Shown: one piece after another, positions 8,113 through 16,856 of the stretch
How positions within the stretch are numbered: the stretch's first letter is position 1
How the letters are laid out: every line of letters begins with the position of its first letter
Source: a virus
IMG/VR virus record: IMGVR_UViG_3300003797_000006
Location: 1 to 35,220 of that record
Direction: 5' to 3' (one strand)
DNA length: 35,220 nucleotides
Notes under the pieces: generated by a model
Databases searched by the model: none
Told to the model about the DNA's origin: nothing
What the model saw: the letters and a program-made list of their open reading frames with translations, nothing else
Position numbers and translations under genes: made by a program

Positions 8113-10443
8113 ATGATCACAGTGGTCAAACGTAATGGGGAGAAGGTTCCTTTGGACATCTCCAAAATACAGAGACAAGTAGCCCATGCATGTAACGGGA
8201 TTGACGGAGTTAGTCCTAGCATGGTAGAAATTAAAGCACAAATAGAACTACACGATGGCATGACCACAAAGACAATAGATGAACTATTGTTAAAAGCCAT
8301 GGTAGATTTGATTGATGAAACAGAAAATCCAGAAATCAATAATGTAAACTATCAATACGTAGCTGGACGTCAGCGTGTTAGTATGTTGCGTAAAGAAGTT
8401 TATGGTAGTTATACTCCTCCTAAACTCTACGACATTGTTAAACGTAATGTAGAACTGGGTATGTATACCTCTGAACTTTTAGATTGGTATACAGAAGATG
8501 AATGGAACATTATTGATTTGTTTATCGATCATGCCAAGGACGAAAGCTATACCTATGCTGCCATTGCCCAACTATGTGAAAAGTATCTAGTGCAAAATCG
8601 TGCCACTAATACTATCTATGAAACCCCGCAAGTTCGTTATGCTGTGGCATCTGCTACTGCTTTCCATGGTGAACCCCAAGACAAGAGATTAAAATATGTT
8701 AAAGAATACTATGAATGTGCCAGCGATGGCCACTTTACCCTTGCTACACCAGTATTGGCTGGGCTGGGCACTACCACTAAGCAGTTTTCAAGTTGCGTGC
8801 TTATCAGTAGCGATGACACCCTGGACAGTATATTTGCCGCAGGCGAAATGATGGCCAAATATGCTTCAAAACGAGCTGGAATCGGCCTGGAAATCGGCCG
8901 AATTCGCCCGTTAGGAGCACCAATTCGCAATGGAGAAATCAAGCATACGGGTTTGATACCATTCTTGAAGAAATGGTTCGCAGATCTACGTAGTTGCTCA
9001 CAAGGCGGTATTCGAAACGCCAGTTGTACAGTTACATTTCCGTTGTGGCATTATCAGTTTGAAGATCTTATTGTATTGAAAAACAATCAAGGTACAGACG
9101 AAACTCGTGTTCGTCAAATGGACTATAGCGTAGTTGTTAATAAGATGTTTTGGAATCGTTACAAGAACAAACAAACCATTACCTTGTTTGATCCTGCCGA
9201 AGTTCCAGACTTGTACATGGCTTACTATCGTAGCACCGAAGAGTTTGAACAACTATACTTAAACTATGAAAAGCATCCGACAATTAAAAAGAAAGTCGTA
9301 TCGGCAGATGAGATTTTCAAAAATCAGATCCTTAAAGAAAGGACTGATACGGGGCGCATATATCTTGTCAATGTCGACAACGTCATTGCCCAAGGCCCGT
9401 TTGATACGACAACAGATCCTATATATCAATCAAATCTATGCCAAGAAATACTTTTACCCACCCGTCCTTTCCAGAGAATTGAAGATCCAGAGGGACGAAT
9501 TGCTCTTTGCACTCTTGGCAGCATCAACTGGGGTGCCTTCCGTAACCCTCAGGAAATGAGAAAAGCCTGTCGTGTACTAGTACGCAGTCTGAGCAACCTG
9601 CTGAACTATCAAGATTTCTTGAGCGTACAAAGTAAACTAGCAAATGAAGATTTTGAACCCCTGGGTGTTGGTATTACTAATTTGGCTTTTTGGCATGCCC
9701 GTCGTAGTTACAAATATGGCACAGCAGAAGCTCTAGCAGAAGTCAAACGCTGGATGGAACATCAAGCATACTACCTTACCGAGACTAGTGTAGAACTTGC
9801 CCAAGAAAGAGGGGCCTGTAAGCGTAGCGAATACACTTACTACGGTAAGGGAGTATTCCCTTGGGAACGTCGTAGCGCAGGTGTTGATGAACTAACAGAC
9901 TTCACACCTAGTATGGATTGGGAACCGTTGCGTGAACGTATGAAAACATATGGTATTCGTAATGCTACCTTAATGGCAGTGGCTCCGGTGGAGTCCAGTA
10001 GCGTTGTATTAAACTCTACTAATGGTATTGAGATGCCCATGGAGTTGATCAGTGTTAAGGAATCCAAAGCAGGTTCATTCGTGCAAGTAGTTCCTGACTA
10101 TCGTAGATTAAAGAACCGCTATCAACTGATGTGGGACCAAACCGATTGTGTTGACTATTTGAAAACCAGTGCTGTGTTAGCCGCTTATATTGACCAAAGT
10201 CTAAGCACAAATACATTCTATAATCCAGCACACTTTAAGGACGGTAAAGTTCCTGGCACACTGATTGCTAAGAATCTAATGCTGGCCAGTAAGTGGGGAT
10301 TGAAGACCATGTACTATTCATTGATCAATAAAGTAGGTGCAAAGACTTCTTTAAATACTCAAAGTGATAGATTAGTGCCAGCTGAACCTGTTACAGTATA
10401 TGCTGAACTGGAAGATGATTCTTGCGAAGCCTGCAAGTTGTAA
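8113..10443 (+). CDS. nrdA: Ribonucleoside-diphosphate reductase alpha subunit (class I)
   Basis: This 776-residue protein reduces ribonucleoside diphosphates to deoxynucleotides for phage DNA synthesis, with the beta subunit encoded at 11943. An ATP-cone regulatory domain covers about residues 1-95 (V-V-K-R-N-G at the start). The catalytic barrel shows the first redox cysteine at C228 (F-S-S-C-V-L), the N-L-C-Q-E active-site motif with N441, C443 and E445, and a Y-Y pair in K-T-M-Y-Y-S that fits the radical-transfer tyrosines. The C-terminal tail ends in C-E-A-C (C771, C774), the dithiol re-reduced by glutaredoxin or thioredoxin; a glutaredoxin is encoded downstream at 14206. Length and order match intact NrdA; no intein or intron is seen. 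Confidence 0.97.
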   Translation: MITVVKRNGEKVPLDISKIQRQVAHACNGIDGVSPSMVEIKAQIELHDGMTTKTIDELLLKAMVDLIDETENPEINNVNYQYVAGRQRVSMLRKEVYGSYTPPKLYDIVKRNVELGMYTSELLDWYTEDEWNIIDLFIDHAKDESYTYAAIAQLCEKYLVQNRATNTIYETPQVRYAVASATAFHGEPQDKRLKYVKEYYECASDGHFTLATPVLAGLGTTTKQFSSCVLISSDDTLDSIFAAGEMMAKYASKRAGIGLEIGRIRPLGAPIRNGEIKHTGLIPFLKKWFADLRSCSQGGIRNASCTVTFPLWHYQFEDLIVLKNNQGTDETRVRQMDYSVVVNKMFWNRYKNKQTITLFDPAEVPDLYMAYYRSTEEFEQLYLNYEKHPTIKKKVVSADEIFKNQILKERTDTGRIYLVNVDNVIAQGPFDTTTDPIYQSNLCQEILLPTRPFQRIEDPEGRIALCTLGSINWGAFRNPQEMRKACRVLVRSLSNLLNYQDFLSVQSKLANEDFEPLGVGITNLAFWHARRSYKYGTAEALAEVKRWMEHQAYYLTETSVELAQERGACKRSEYTYYGKGVFPWERRSAGVDELTDFTPSMDWEPLRERMKTYGIRNATLMAVAPVESSSVVLNSTNGIEMPMELISVKESKAGSFVQVVPDYRRLKNRYQLMWDQTDCVDYLKTSAVLAAYIDQSLSTNTFYNPAHFKDGKVPGTLIAKNLMLASKWGLKTMYYSLINKVGAKTSLNTQSDRLVPAEPVTVYAELEDDSCEACKL

Positions 10444-10445
10444 AC

Positions 10446-10493
10446 TATAAGTTTTCTGCAAACTATGATAAATAGTTTTGCAGAAAACTTATA
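10446..10493 (+). promoter_or_regulatory. Long hairpin with a late-promoter motif in its loop, before the homing endonuclease
   Basis: Just after the nrdA stop, 10446-10466 and 10472-10493 form a roughly 20-bp stem with a single bulged A and a five-base loop. GATAAATA at 10467-10474, a late-promoter variant, spans the loop and the start of the 3' arm. The endonuclease ATG begins at the foot of the stem (10493). Transcripts reading through from nrdA would bury the start region, whereas transcripts starting from the late motif would lack the 5' arm. Confidence 0.7.
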
Positions 10494-11167
10494 TGAATTA
10501 CCAAAAGATATATGATAATATAGTAAGGAGAGGACAGCATAGAATATTAGAAGGATATAGTGAAAAGCATCATATTGTTCCGAGATGCCTTGGAGGAACA
10601 GATGACGTAACTAACTTAGTATCGCTAACACCAGAAGAACATTATTTGTGTCATCTTCTATTAGTTAAAATACATCCTAACAATATACGTCTAGTCAAAG
10701 CCGCTATGTTTATGGTATCAGCAAACAAAGATCAGCAACGCAACAACAAAGTATATGGGTGGTTGAAACGGCAGTATTCTGAATATATGCAGGGACCAAA
10801 TAATCCTTCAAAATTAAACGGTCCATGGAATAAAGGCGTTACAGGATATAAAACTAATGTAATTTTTTCAGAAGATACTATAAAACAAATTTCTGAAAGA
10901 ATGAAAAGTAACAACCCGTGTGCAGGTGTTAAGCCATGGAATCATCCCAGAGCAACAGATTACTCTAAATCTGTTTGGAAACAAGCAGGTACGATTTATC
11001 AAGTATGGACAGAAAATAGCAAGCCATCTTATTGTAAGTTATATACATTAGTGAACAATAAATGTTATACTAATGATTCAAAAGTTATCGGTCCTTATAT
11101 GAATATGGTGAAGTATTTTAGGAACGGATGGATTCCTGTAGAAGATAACGAATGGATTAAATTATGA
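10493..11167 (+). CDS. HNH homing endonuclease with NUMOD3-like motifs
   Basis: I start this 224-residue protein at the ATG at 10493; a TTG at 10478 in the same frame lies inside the hairpin arm. The HNH core is near the N-terminus: E-K-H-H-I-V-P-R-C-L-G-G, then D-D-V-T-N-L-V-S-L-T and E-H-Y-L-C-H. Two downstream N-N-P-x(5)-P-W-N repeats (G-P-N-N-P-S-K-L-N-G-P-W-N-K-G and S-N-N-P-C-A-G-V-K-P-W-N-H) look like NUMOD3 DNA-binding motifs. T4 carries the homing endonuclease mobE in the same nrdA-nrdB gap, so this appears to be an analogous invasion site. It is more AT-rich in appearance than nrdA, consistent with transfer. Its stop overlaps the next ATG. Confidence 0.9.
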   Translation: MNYQKIYDNIVRRGQHRILEGYSEKHHIVPRCLGGTDDVTNLVSLTPEEHYLCHLLLVKIHPNNIRLVKAAMFMVSANKDQQRNNKVYGWLKRQYSEYMQGPNNPSKLNGPWNKGVTGYKTNVIFSEDTIKQISERMKSNNPCAGVKPWNHPRATDYSKSVWKQAGTIYQVWTENSKPSYCKLYTLVNNKCYTNDSKVIGPYMNMVKYFRNGWIPVEDNEWIKL

Positions 11168-11940
11168 GAATAGCATATTACGGAAATAGTTTTGCCGAAA
11201 GCGGCCACGATATTTCTTGGACAAAAGTTTTGGCAAGAAAAATGAACGCTGACTATTCGCAATCTTTTGCCAAGGGTGGTAGTTCTTTATTATATTCTTA
11301 TCAACAGTTTTTAAAGAATTACAAAAACTTTGACCTTAATGTTTTTGTAGTCACACATTGGGAAAACTATTCAAGAGAACTACCATTGATGCATAAGGAT
11401 GGGACTACAAAAATGTTTCGTCCAAACAGCATACACAATGTAGAAGAAATGATTAGAATGAATAAAGACATACTAACCAATACTGCTATTGAAACTTTAG
11501 AATATCTAAGAGGTTGGTTTATTGTAGCAGACGATGAATATATGATTCTAACATGGGAGTTGATTTTAAAACATGTTGAATCACTAGATCCTAAAGTTGT
11601 TTTTATTTCATCGGGTGATTTAAAAGAAAAAGATTTTATGTATAGCGATGAAAAAAGACGTAAACAGTTTAAGCGACATTTATCTCAATATCATCATATA
11701 CAAACAAAGAGTCTGGGAATGGTCGAGCCTTGGAGTTATGACGGTAAGACCAAACTAAGAGAAAGTCCAGATACTATGGCTAATCACTTAACTGAAGAAA
11801 CGGCTAAAATAGTTGCTGATTCAATTTATTCTTTGATTACCACAGGGGAAATGTTACCGGCACCTTCTCGAATCGAACACCAATATACATATGAACACTA
11901 CTATCTCTCTGAAGATAGAGGATACGTTTGGAGCAGTTAA
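11164..11940 (+). CDS. SGNH-hydrolase-like protein
   Basis: The 258-residue product begins M-R-I-A-Y-Y-G-N-S-F, where G-N-S fits block I of SGNH/GDSL hydrolases (nucleophile Ser). K-G-G-S-S near residue 38 may be block II, T-H-W-E-N near residue 62 block III, and a late D-T-M-A-N-H-L-T segment (about residue 215) could hold the catalytic Asp/His. Enzymes of this family remove or transfer acyl groups on sugars or lipids. Two further SGNH-like genes occur at 32086 and 32919. It is coupled to the HNH gene by an ATGA overlap and separated from nrdB by two bases, so the two genes together split the nrdA-nrdB operon. Function is family-level only. Confidence 0.65.
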   Translation: MRIAYYGNSFAESGHDISWTKVLARKMNADYSQSFAKGGSSLLYSYQQFLKNYKNFDLNVFVVTHWENYSRELPLMHKDGTTKMFRPNSIHNVEEMIRMNKDILTNTAIETLEYLRGWFIVADDEYMILTWELILKHVESLDPKVVFISSGDLKEKDFMYSDEKRRKQFKRHLSQYHHIQTKSLGMVEPWSYDGKTKLRESPDTMANHLTEETAKIVADSIYSLITTGEMLPAPSRIEHQYTYEHYYLSEDRGYVWSS

Positions 11941-11942
11941 AA

Positions 11943-13037
11943 ATGAGTAAAGAACAATATAATTTATCAGTAGCACCTAACTACTTAAAACGACGAATGT
12001 TTTTAGATGGTGCTGTTACAGTACAGAGATTTGAGGAATTCCGTCATCCTAAGATTGCTAAGTTTGAAGAACTAGCACGGGGATTCTTTTGGGTTCCTGA
12101 AGAAATCAGTCTTACCAAAGACAAAATGGATCATAAGGATGCTAGTGATGCTGTTAAACATATCTTTACTAGCAATCTTCTAAGACAAACAGCCTTGGAC
12201 AGTATTCAAGGTCGTGCACCGAATCAAGTTTTTGGCCCAGTGGTATCTATCCCTGAGCTAGAAGCATTGATCAGCAACTGGAGCTTTTTTGAAACAAATA
12301 TTCATTCAAAGAGCTACAGTCACATTATTAGGAATGTTTATGGTGTACCCAAAGAAGAATTCAATAAAATCCATGATACACAAGAAATTGTGGGCATGGC
12401 TGCTAATATCGGTAGATACTACGAAGCGTTACACGAACTCAACTGCCGCAAAGAATTGGGTGAAGAAATTTCAACAATGGAACATAAACGTGCTATCTGG
12501 TTGGCTTTGCAGGCCAGTTACGCACTCGAAGCACTGAGATTCATGGTCTCTTTTGCTACTAGTTTAGCCATGGTGGAAAATAAAATCTACATTGGCAATG
12601 GTAACATTATTAGTTTGATTTTACAAGACGAATTATTACACGCAGAGTGGACTGCTTGGATTATTAATCAAACAGTCAAAGAAGATGCAGACTTTGCAGA
12701 ACTGGAAAAAGAATGTGCCGAAGAAGTCTACGCCATGTACTTAGAAGTTATTGCAGAAGAAAAAGCATGGGCTGACTACTTGTTCAAAAAAGGTCCTGTG
12801 ATCGGTCTTAATGCTACTATTCTAAAAGACTTTGTGGATTATACAGCATTTACACGACTGAAGGAAATAGGAATTAAATATTTAGAAGATCATCCTAAGA
12901 GTAATCCTGTTCCTTGGTTTAATAAACACGTTAACATCAATAAAAAGCAAACAGCATTGCAAGAAAATGAATCTACTAACTATGTTATCGGAGTAATGAG
13001 CGATAATGTTAGTTACGACGAGTTGCCCGATCTATAA
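11943..13037 (+). CDS. nrdB: Ribonucleoside-diphosphate reductase beta subunit (class I)
   Basis: The 364-residue protein carries the di-iron/tyrosyl-radical cofactor that activates NrdA. I start at ATG 11943, with GGAG at 11930-11933 nine bases upstream; the alternative TTG at 11928 overlaps that site. Iron-ligand candidates are D86 in L-D-S-I-Q-G-R, E117 and H121 in F-F-E-T-N-I-H, the radical Tyr at Y125 (S-K-S-Y-S-H), E in Y-A-L-E-A-L-R-F and E/H in D-E-L-L-H. The first E-x-x-H pair is E-T-N-I-H here, one residue longer than E. coli E-T-I-H. The C-terminus (Y-x-I-G-V-M, then Y-D-E-L-P-D-L) matches the tail that docks to NrdA. Confidence 0.95.
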   Translation: MSKEQYNLSVAPNYLKRRMFLDGAVTVQRFEEFRHPKIAKFEELARGFFWVPEEISLTKDKMDHKDASDAVKHIFTSNLLRQTALDSIQGRAPNQVFGPVVSIPELEALISNWSFFETNIHSKSYSHIIRNVYGVPKEEFNKIHDTQEIVGMAANIGRYYEALHELNCRKELGEEISTMEHKRAIWLALQASYALEALRFMVSFATSLAMVENKIYIGNGNIISLILQDELLHAEWTAWIINQTVKEDADFAELEKECAEEVYAMYLEVIAEEKAWADYLFKKGPVIGLNATILKDFVDYTAFTRLKEIGIKYLEDHPKSNPVPWFNKHVNINKKQTALQENESTNYVIGVMSDNVSYDELPDL

Positions 13038-13048
13038 TAGGGATTGTA

Positions 13049-14209
13049 ATGAATATCGGTGTTGTTACCAGCCCGTCTGTTAGAGATGATATATTAACGC
13101 CTTTCTTGTATCCCCTAACCAATGGGGAGATTGAGATGCTGGATGCGTTTGTCACGTCCAGTAAAATATACCATCCTAACAAGTTTAAAATTAAGGAAGG
13201 TGGACATTGTTATCACTTTAGTAAAAATTTAGACGACATAAACTATTGTGATATAAAACTCATGGTAATGCCTGTGTCATCTGATGCCTTTCATATTATT
13301 CAAAAATATGAAAATGATATAGATTATTTTATATTTTCCAGGCAAGATGACGAAGCAGAGCATCCTACTAATATGCAGTATATAAAAAGCCTGTTAGAAA
13401 GATCCAATACAATTTTCATTTATCCACATGGAATAAATCAATCTGAAAATCCTAGATGTATTGTAGATTATTCAATTAATCTTTATTTGCATTATCATGC
13501 GTTTGGGTTTTATTATTTGAACTATTATCCTAATAAAGAAAAACAACACCTTGTGGGAGTGTACAATAGATTTGATAACTATAAACCTTTTAGAAAAAAA
13601 ACAATAGAGTATTTTCGTTCAAAAGTTGACCCCGAAGATATTCATATTTTTAAAACAGAAACTCCATATACTTCTAGCATAAGTGGCCAACTACTAGATA
13701 GATGGTCGTGGCAACAGATGCATATATCTTCCTACACTGATTATAACTCATCTGTTGCAAATATAGTGTTTGAAACTGGTGCTGTAGTTACTGAACGATT
13801 TTTATTCTCAGAAAAAACTGTTAAAAGTATAGCGTTTCAAAGTGCTGATATATTTTTCATATACATGGGAATAAGTAAAGGTATTGAATGGTTACACGAA
13901 AAAGGATTTTGGTTTTTAAATAGCGAGTTTTATGATACAGAAGATGACGATTTTGATTATGATAATTTAGGACGTCTTACTATGTTTAAATCAGAGTTTC
14001 CTTTAATGCGTAGTGTACAACGATCAATAAACTATTTAAAAACATTAAAAGAAGAACTAAAAACAAATAATGCAGTACATGCGTTTTTAGTAAAAAAATA
14101 TAGAGATAAGTTAGATGCCAATGAACAAGCATTTAAAAAACTATTAACAAATTGCGAATACAAAGAAAAACTGTTAAACTTAATAACTAAAAAGGAGATA
14201 ACATTATGA
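13049..14209 (+). CDS. Glycosyltransferase-like protein
   Basis: The 386-residue protein has an N-terminal Rossmann-like start (M-N-I-G-V-V-T-S-P-S), followed by a second domain containing F-E-T-G-A-V-V-T-E-R-F-L-F-S-E-K-T-V-K-S (about residues 235-254) and then G-I-E-W-L-H-E-K-G-F-W. The pattern T-E-R-F-x-x-S/T-E-K-T-x-K-x-[IL]-A followed by a W/Y-L-x-x-x-G-F segment is one I associate with phage and bacterial glycosyltransferases, where it lies in the nucleotide-sugar-binding half. The C-terminus is a Lys-rich helix. It lies between nrdB and the glutaredoxin and overlaps the latter by ATGA. It is visibly AT-rich, like the other transfer-like genes here. Substrate is unknown. Confidence 0.6.
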   Translation: MNIGVVTSPSVRDDILTPFLYPLTNGEIEMLDAFVTSSKIYHPNKFKIKEGGHCYHFSKNLDDINYCDIKLMVMPVSSDAFHIIQKYENDIDYFIFSRQDDEAEHPTNMQYIKSLLERSNTIFIYPHGINQSENPRCIVDYSINLYLHYHAFGFYYLNYYPNKEKQHLVGVYNRFDNYKPFRKKTIEYFRSKVDPEDIHIFKTETPYTSSISGQLLDRWSWQQMHISSYTDYNSSVANIVFETGAVVTERFLFSEKTVKSIAFQSADIFFIYMGISKGIEWLHEKGFWFLNSEFYDTEDDDFDYDNLGRLTMFKSEFPLMRSVQRSINYLKTLKEELKTNNAVHAFLVKKYRDKLDANEQAFKKLLTNCEYKEKLLNLITKKEITL

Positions 14210-14454
14210 CAAAGGCTATTGTTTGGAGTAAGTATAACTGTACCTTTTGCGATCAGGCAAAGGCATTATTAAAGCAACGTGGTATTCCCTACGAGGAAAA
14301 GAAAATCGGTGACGGCTATACTAAAGAAGAACTATTAGAAGCAGTACCAACAGCACGTACTGTTCCACAGATTTTTATTAATGACCAACTAGTTGGCGGC
14401 TTTACCGAACTCAAAAAATACATTGAGGAAACGGCTGGCGGATATGGCGACTAA
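14206..14454 (+). CDS. Glutaredoxin (NrdC-like)
   Basis: This 82-residue protein is a complete glutaredoxin fold. C-T-F-C (residues 12-15) is the dithiol active site, T-V-P-Q-I-F (about residues 52-57) gives the cis-proline, and G-G-F-T-E-L (about residues 64-69) binds glutathione. It is the expected electron donor to the C-terminal C-E-A-C of NrdA, and T4 has the functionally similar nrdC. It is coupled to the upstream glycosyltransferase-like gene by an ATGA overlap with an AAGGAG site at about 14193-14198, and overlaps the next gene by 11 bases. Confidence 0.95.
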   Translation: MTKAIVWSKYNCTFCDQAKALLKQRGIPYEEKKIGDGYTKEELLEAVPTARTVPQIFINDQLVGGFTELKKYIEETAGGYGD

Positions 14455-15004
14455 AGAAGAACTTGATAAACTCAAAGAAGCCTTAGAAAAGGTAAATTCT
14501 TTTGAAGTTGAGTTTGATGATAAACCATCAATTGGCATTATTGCCCAAGAGATTGAAGAGTTTCCGGGACTTGAAAGTCAAGAACTCCCGGCATTGACTA
14601 CTTTGGATTTGTCTAGTTTATCTAGTCTATGGAATATGCCTAGCGGCAACATTACTATAAGTACAGGTGCAACAGGAAGTTCTGGATCAATATTAACCAG
14701 TGCTGGTGCTAACGGAGCTTCTTGGTCAAATTATGGAAATTCTGGTCCATATACAATATCTTCAGCTGGCTTTAATCCCAAGAGTTCCCTGGAAGTCAGC
14801 GGTGATGCAAACTTCGAAGGCGATATCAAGTGGAGGGGTCGCAGTCTAGGAGATATGCTAGAGACCATTGAAAGTCGGTTGGCCATATTGGTTCCTGATC
14901 CAGAAAAACTTGAACACTTTGAGGCATTACAAAAGGCCTACGAACATTATAAAACTTTAGAAGCATTGTGCACAATGCCAACAAAGGATGACACAGAACA
15001 CTAA
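14444..15004 (+). CDS. Conserved phage protein with Gly/Ser-rich middle
   Basis: The 186-residue protein starts MATKEELDKLKEALE at ATG 14444; the frame is open further upstream, but that part lies within the glutaredoxin gene. It has an N-terminal helix, a middle rich in Gly, Ser, Thr and Ala (about residues 65-105), then a conserved-looking helical C-terminus with K-W-R-G-R-S-L-G and E-S-R-L-A-I-L-V-P-D-P. I recognise that C-terminal signature from aquatic T4-like phages, where it is unannotated. Virion or assembly roles are possible. It overlaps genes on both sides. Confidence 0.75.
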   Translation: MATKEELDKLKEALEKVNSFEVEFDDKPSIGIIAQEIEEFPGLESQELPALTTLDLSSLSSLWNMPSGNITISTGATGSSGSILTSAGANGASWSNYGNSGPYTISSAGFNPKSSLEVSGDANFEGDIKWRGRSLGDMLETIESRLAILVPDPEKLEHFEALQKAYEHYKTLEALCTMPTKDDTEH

Positions 15005-15479
15005 TTCTGCCAAAGGCAGATCTAGCTATGATGTAGAAGTAGGAGGATTAATTGTTCCGTTTTTTAATAGGAATGTTACTCCTTACGCTACAGAAGCGGG
15101 CGGTCCTAAATTTGATCTAGTTCCTGTTGAAAAGCAAAAAGATGTAATGCTGAATGTAGCACGTCTACATGCTCAACAGGAATATGATAGAATAATGGAA
15201 ATGGTTGAAGTATTGCAGCGTCAAGCCAATCAAATCAAACGTAGACTGGAAATAACTGATGCTGTACACGCAGCAAAATATGACTTTCAAGTTTCGCATG
15301 GTCAAAACTATTGGCTGGTCTATGATACTAGGCATAAATTTACAAGACTATGTCTACAAGGGCCCGATGAATGGTCATCAGGTCCACCAGTAGATTATGA
15401 ATATTTTGCAAGGGTTAAATACCTAGGCGATTATAGTTGGCAAGAAATAGATAAAGAAGGAAACTATGTTACTAATTAA
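14988..15479 (+). CDS. DUF2452-family protein
   Basis: The 163-residue product contains the signature V-E-K-Q-K-D-V-M-L-N-V-A-R-L-H-A-Q-Q-E-Y, which I recognise as DUF2452, a family found in bacteria and many T4-like phages with unknown function. A helical Gln/Arg-rich segment (about residues 50-90) precedes a beta-rich C-terminal part containing Tyr/Trp residues (N-Y-W-L-V-Y-D). It overlaps the upstream gene by 17 bases and the next by 14, indicating tight translational coupling. Confidence 0.85.
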   Translation: MTQNTNSAKGRSSYDVEVGGLIVPFFNRNVTPYATEAGGPKFDLVPVEKQKDVMLNVARLHAQQEYDRIMEMVEVLQRQANQIKRRLEITDAVHAAKYDFQVSHGQNYWLVYDTRHKFTRLCLQGPDEWSSGPPVDYEYFARVKYLGDYSWQEIDKEGNYVTN

Positions 15480-15756
15480 TAAAGGTTATAAATCGGGCGA
15501 TGTTGTTAGTTTGAAACTGATCAACAGTGATGAAATCATTGCACGGTTTGAAGAAGAAACTGACACCACTATCAAAATCAATCGCCCATTGGCATTGACC
15601 ATGAACGCACAAGGACTGGGAATGATGCCTTGGATGATTCTGGGTAGTGATGAGTTTATTACACTAAGCAAGACACATGTCATGGCAATCAGCGCTAGTA
15701 AACAAGATGCCGCAGATCAATATATTCAAGGTACAACAGGTATCGCATTAAAATAA
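15466..15756 (+). CDS. Small Sm-like-fold phage protein
   Basis: The 96-residue protein has a beta-rich pattern: G-D-V-V-S-L-K-L-I-N-S-D-E-I-I-A-R-F, then T-I-K-I-N-R-P-L-A-L, then M-M-P-W-M-I-L and I-T-L-S-K-T-H-V. The order of strands and the G-D-x-V start resemble the Sm/LSm-like small proteins often seen in T4-like aquatic phages. RNA binding would follow if the fold is correct, but this is not shown by any specific motif. It is coupled to the DUF2452 gene by a 14-base overlap. Confidence 0.7.
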   Translation: MLLINKGYKSGDVVSLKLINSDEIIARFEEETDTTIKINRPLALTMNAQGLGMMPWMILGSDEFITLSKTHVMAISASKQDAADQYIQGTTGIALK

Positions 15757-15757
15757 T

Positions 15758-16825
15758 ATGTCCATTGAATCCAGTTTAACTCCGTCGACTTTGATATTAG
15801 ATCCTATTCATGGGTTTAACATGCAGGCTATTGCTGATGGTCTATCCAAGGCTTACCCTGCGTCAACTACTTCGACCACAGTTACTGGTGTATATGTTCC
15901 TATTGTTTGTATGGGCGGCTGTGTAAAAACAGGCATTATTAATCCAGAAAACGATGCTAAAGAAACTGCTAGTCGGGTTTACAACTATGCCATGCAGGCA
16001 GCATATCAACCTGTATGGAATGTGTTATATGCTTTATATGAAGCACTTAAAAGATTTGGTCTAGGTGTGATAGATTTAAAATTGCCTGTGTTTGATTTAC
16101 ACATTAGTGATTTATTCAATCCAGATATTACCTGCGTTATAGAAAAAATCATTAATAAATTATTGGCAAAATTCAAAAACGCATATGATAAGTTTCTAGC
16201 AGAGATTAAAAGGATTTTTGGATTACTGGGTATTCCTTTTCCGTTGTTTAAAAATCTAAACAGTCCATCGGAACTAATCAAATACATTGTCAAACACATT
16301 GTGGCAAGTTTATGGGATCAGTTGTCTAGAAAGATTAGACTGATTATAGATTTAATCCAAACAGGTTTAAAAATCTATGATTCGATAGTAAAAAATGGAT
16401 TTGTTTTATATAATCTTTGGAAAACAGCAATAGCCCAGCTTCTAAAAACAGTATTACATTATTTGTCAAATCCACCTAGTTTAAATGATATTAAAAATCT
16501 TCTTGAAAAATTTGCCAAAAAAGTTTTAAAGAAAGCACAAGTTACTATTGCTGAAATATTATCAGTAATAGATAAGTTTAAACTACCAATATTTGGAAAT
16601 CCGTTTGATTGGAAACTCCCATTGAATATACATATGAAGATTCCTGAACTGGATTTTAATAAAATAATAAACGATATTAAACTTTGGCTAAACAACTTTG
16701 TGATGAACTTGATGATTAAGTTTATACAACTTGTTGAGAGAATATTGAAAATATTTGGGATTACTTTTCATTTGCCCAAGATACATATTCCGTTTTTTGT
16801 TTGTACATTAAAAAATACCCCTTGA
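15758..16825 (+). CDS. Large amphipathic-helical phage protein, probably virion-associated
   Basis: The 355-residue product starts one base after the upstream stop. Apart from an N-terminal segment with three Cys residues (C-M-G-G-C-V near residue 52), it is made of long amphipathic helices rich in Ile, Leu, Lys and Phe (about residues 75-340). The repeated helix-Pro pattern (L-P-V-F-D-L-H, I-P-F-P-L-F, L-P-I-F-G-N-P-F, L-P-K-I-H-I-P-F) suggests a rod-like or membrane-interacting protein. I see no classic signal peptide. It ends right before a consensus early promoter, so it closes the left-hand late block. Virion or membrane-associated role is inferred. Confidence 0.75.
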   Translation: MSIESSLTPSTLILDPIHGFNMQAIADGLSKAYPASTTSTTVTGVYVPIVCMGGCVKTGIINPENDAKETASRVYNYAMQAAYQPVWNVLYALYEALKRFGLGVIDLKLPVFDLHISDLFNPDITCVIEKIINKLLAKFKNAYDKFLAEIKRIFGLLGIPFPLFKNLNSPSELIKYIVKHIVASLWDQLSRKIRLIIDLIQTGLKIYDSIVKNGFVLYNLWKTAIAQLLKTVLHYLSNPPSLNDIKNLLEKFAKKVLKKAQVTIAEILSVIDKFKLPIFGNPFDWKLPLNIHMKIPELDFNKIINDIKLWLNNFVMNLMIKFIQLVERILKIFGITFHLPKIHIPFFVCTLKNTP

Positions 16826-16850
16826 CAACTAGTTAGAAATACCGTACAAT
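16822..16850 (+). promoter_or_regulatory. Near-consensus sigma70 promoter of the accessory block
   Basis: TTGACA (16822-16827), exactly 17 bases, then TACAAT (16845-16850). It begins inside the last codons of the upstream gene and marks the switch from late-type to host-like early expression. Predicted transcription starts near 16857. Confidence 0.8.
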
Positions 16851-16856
16851 AAATAT

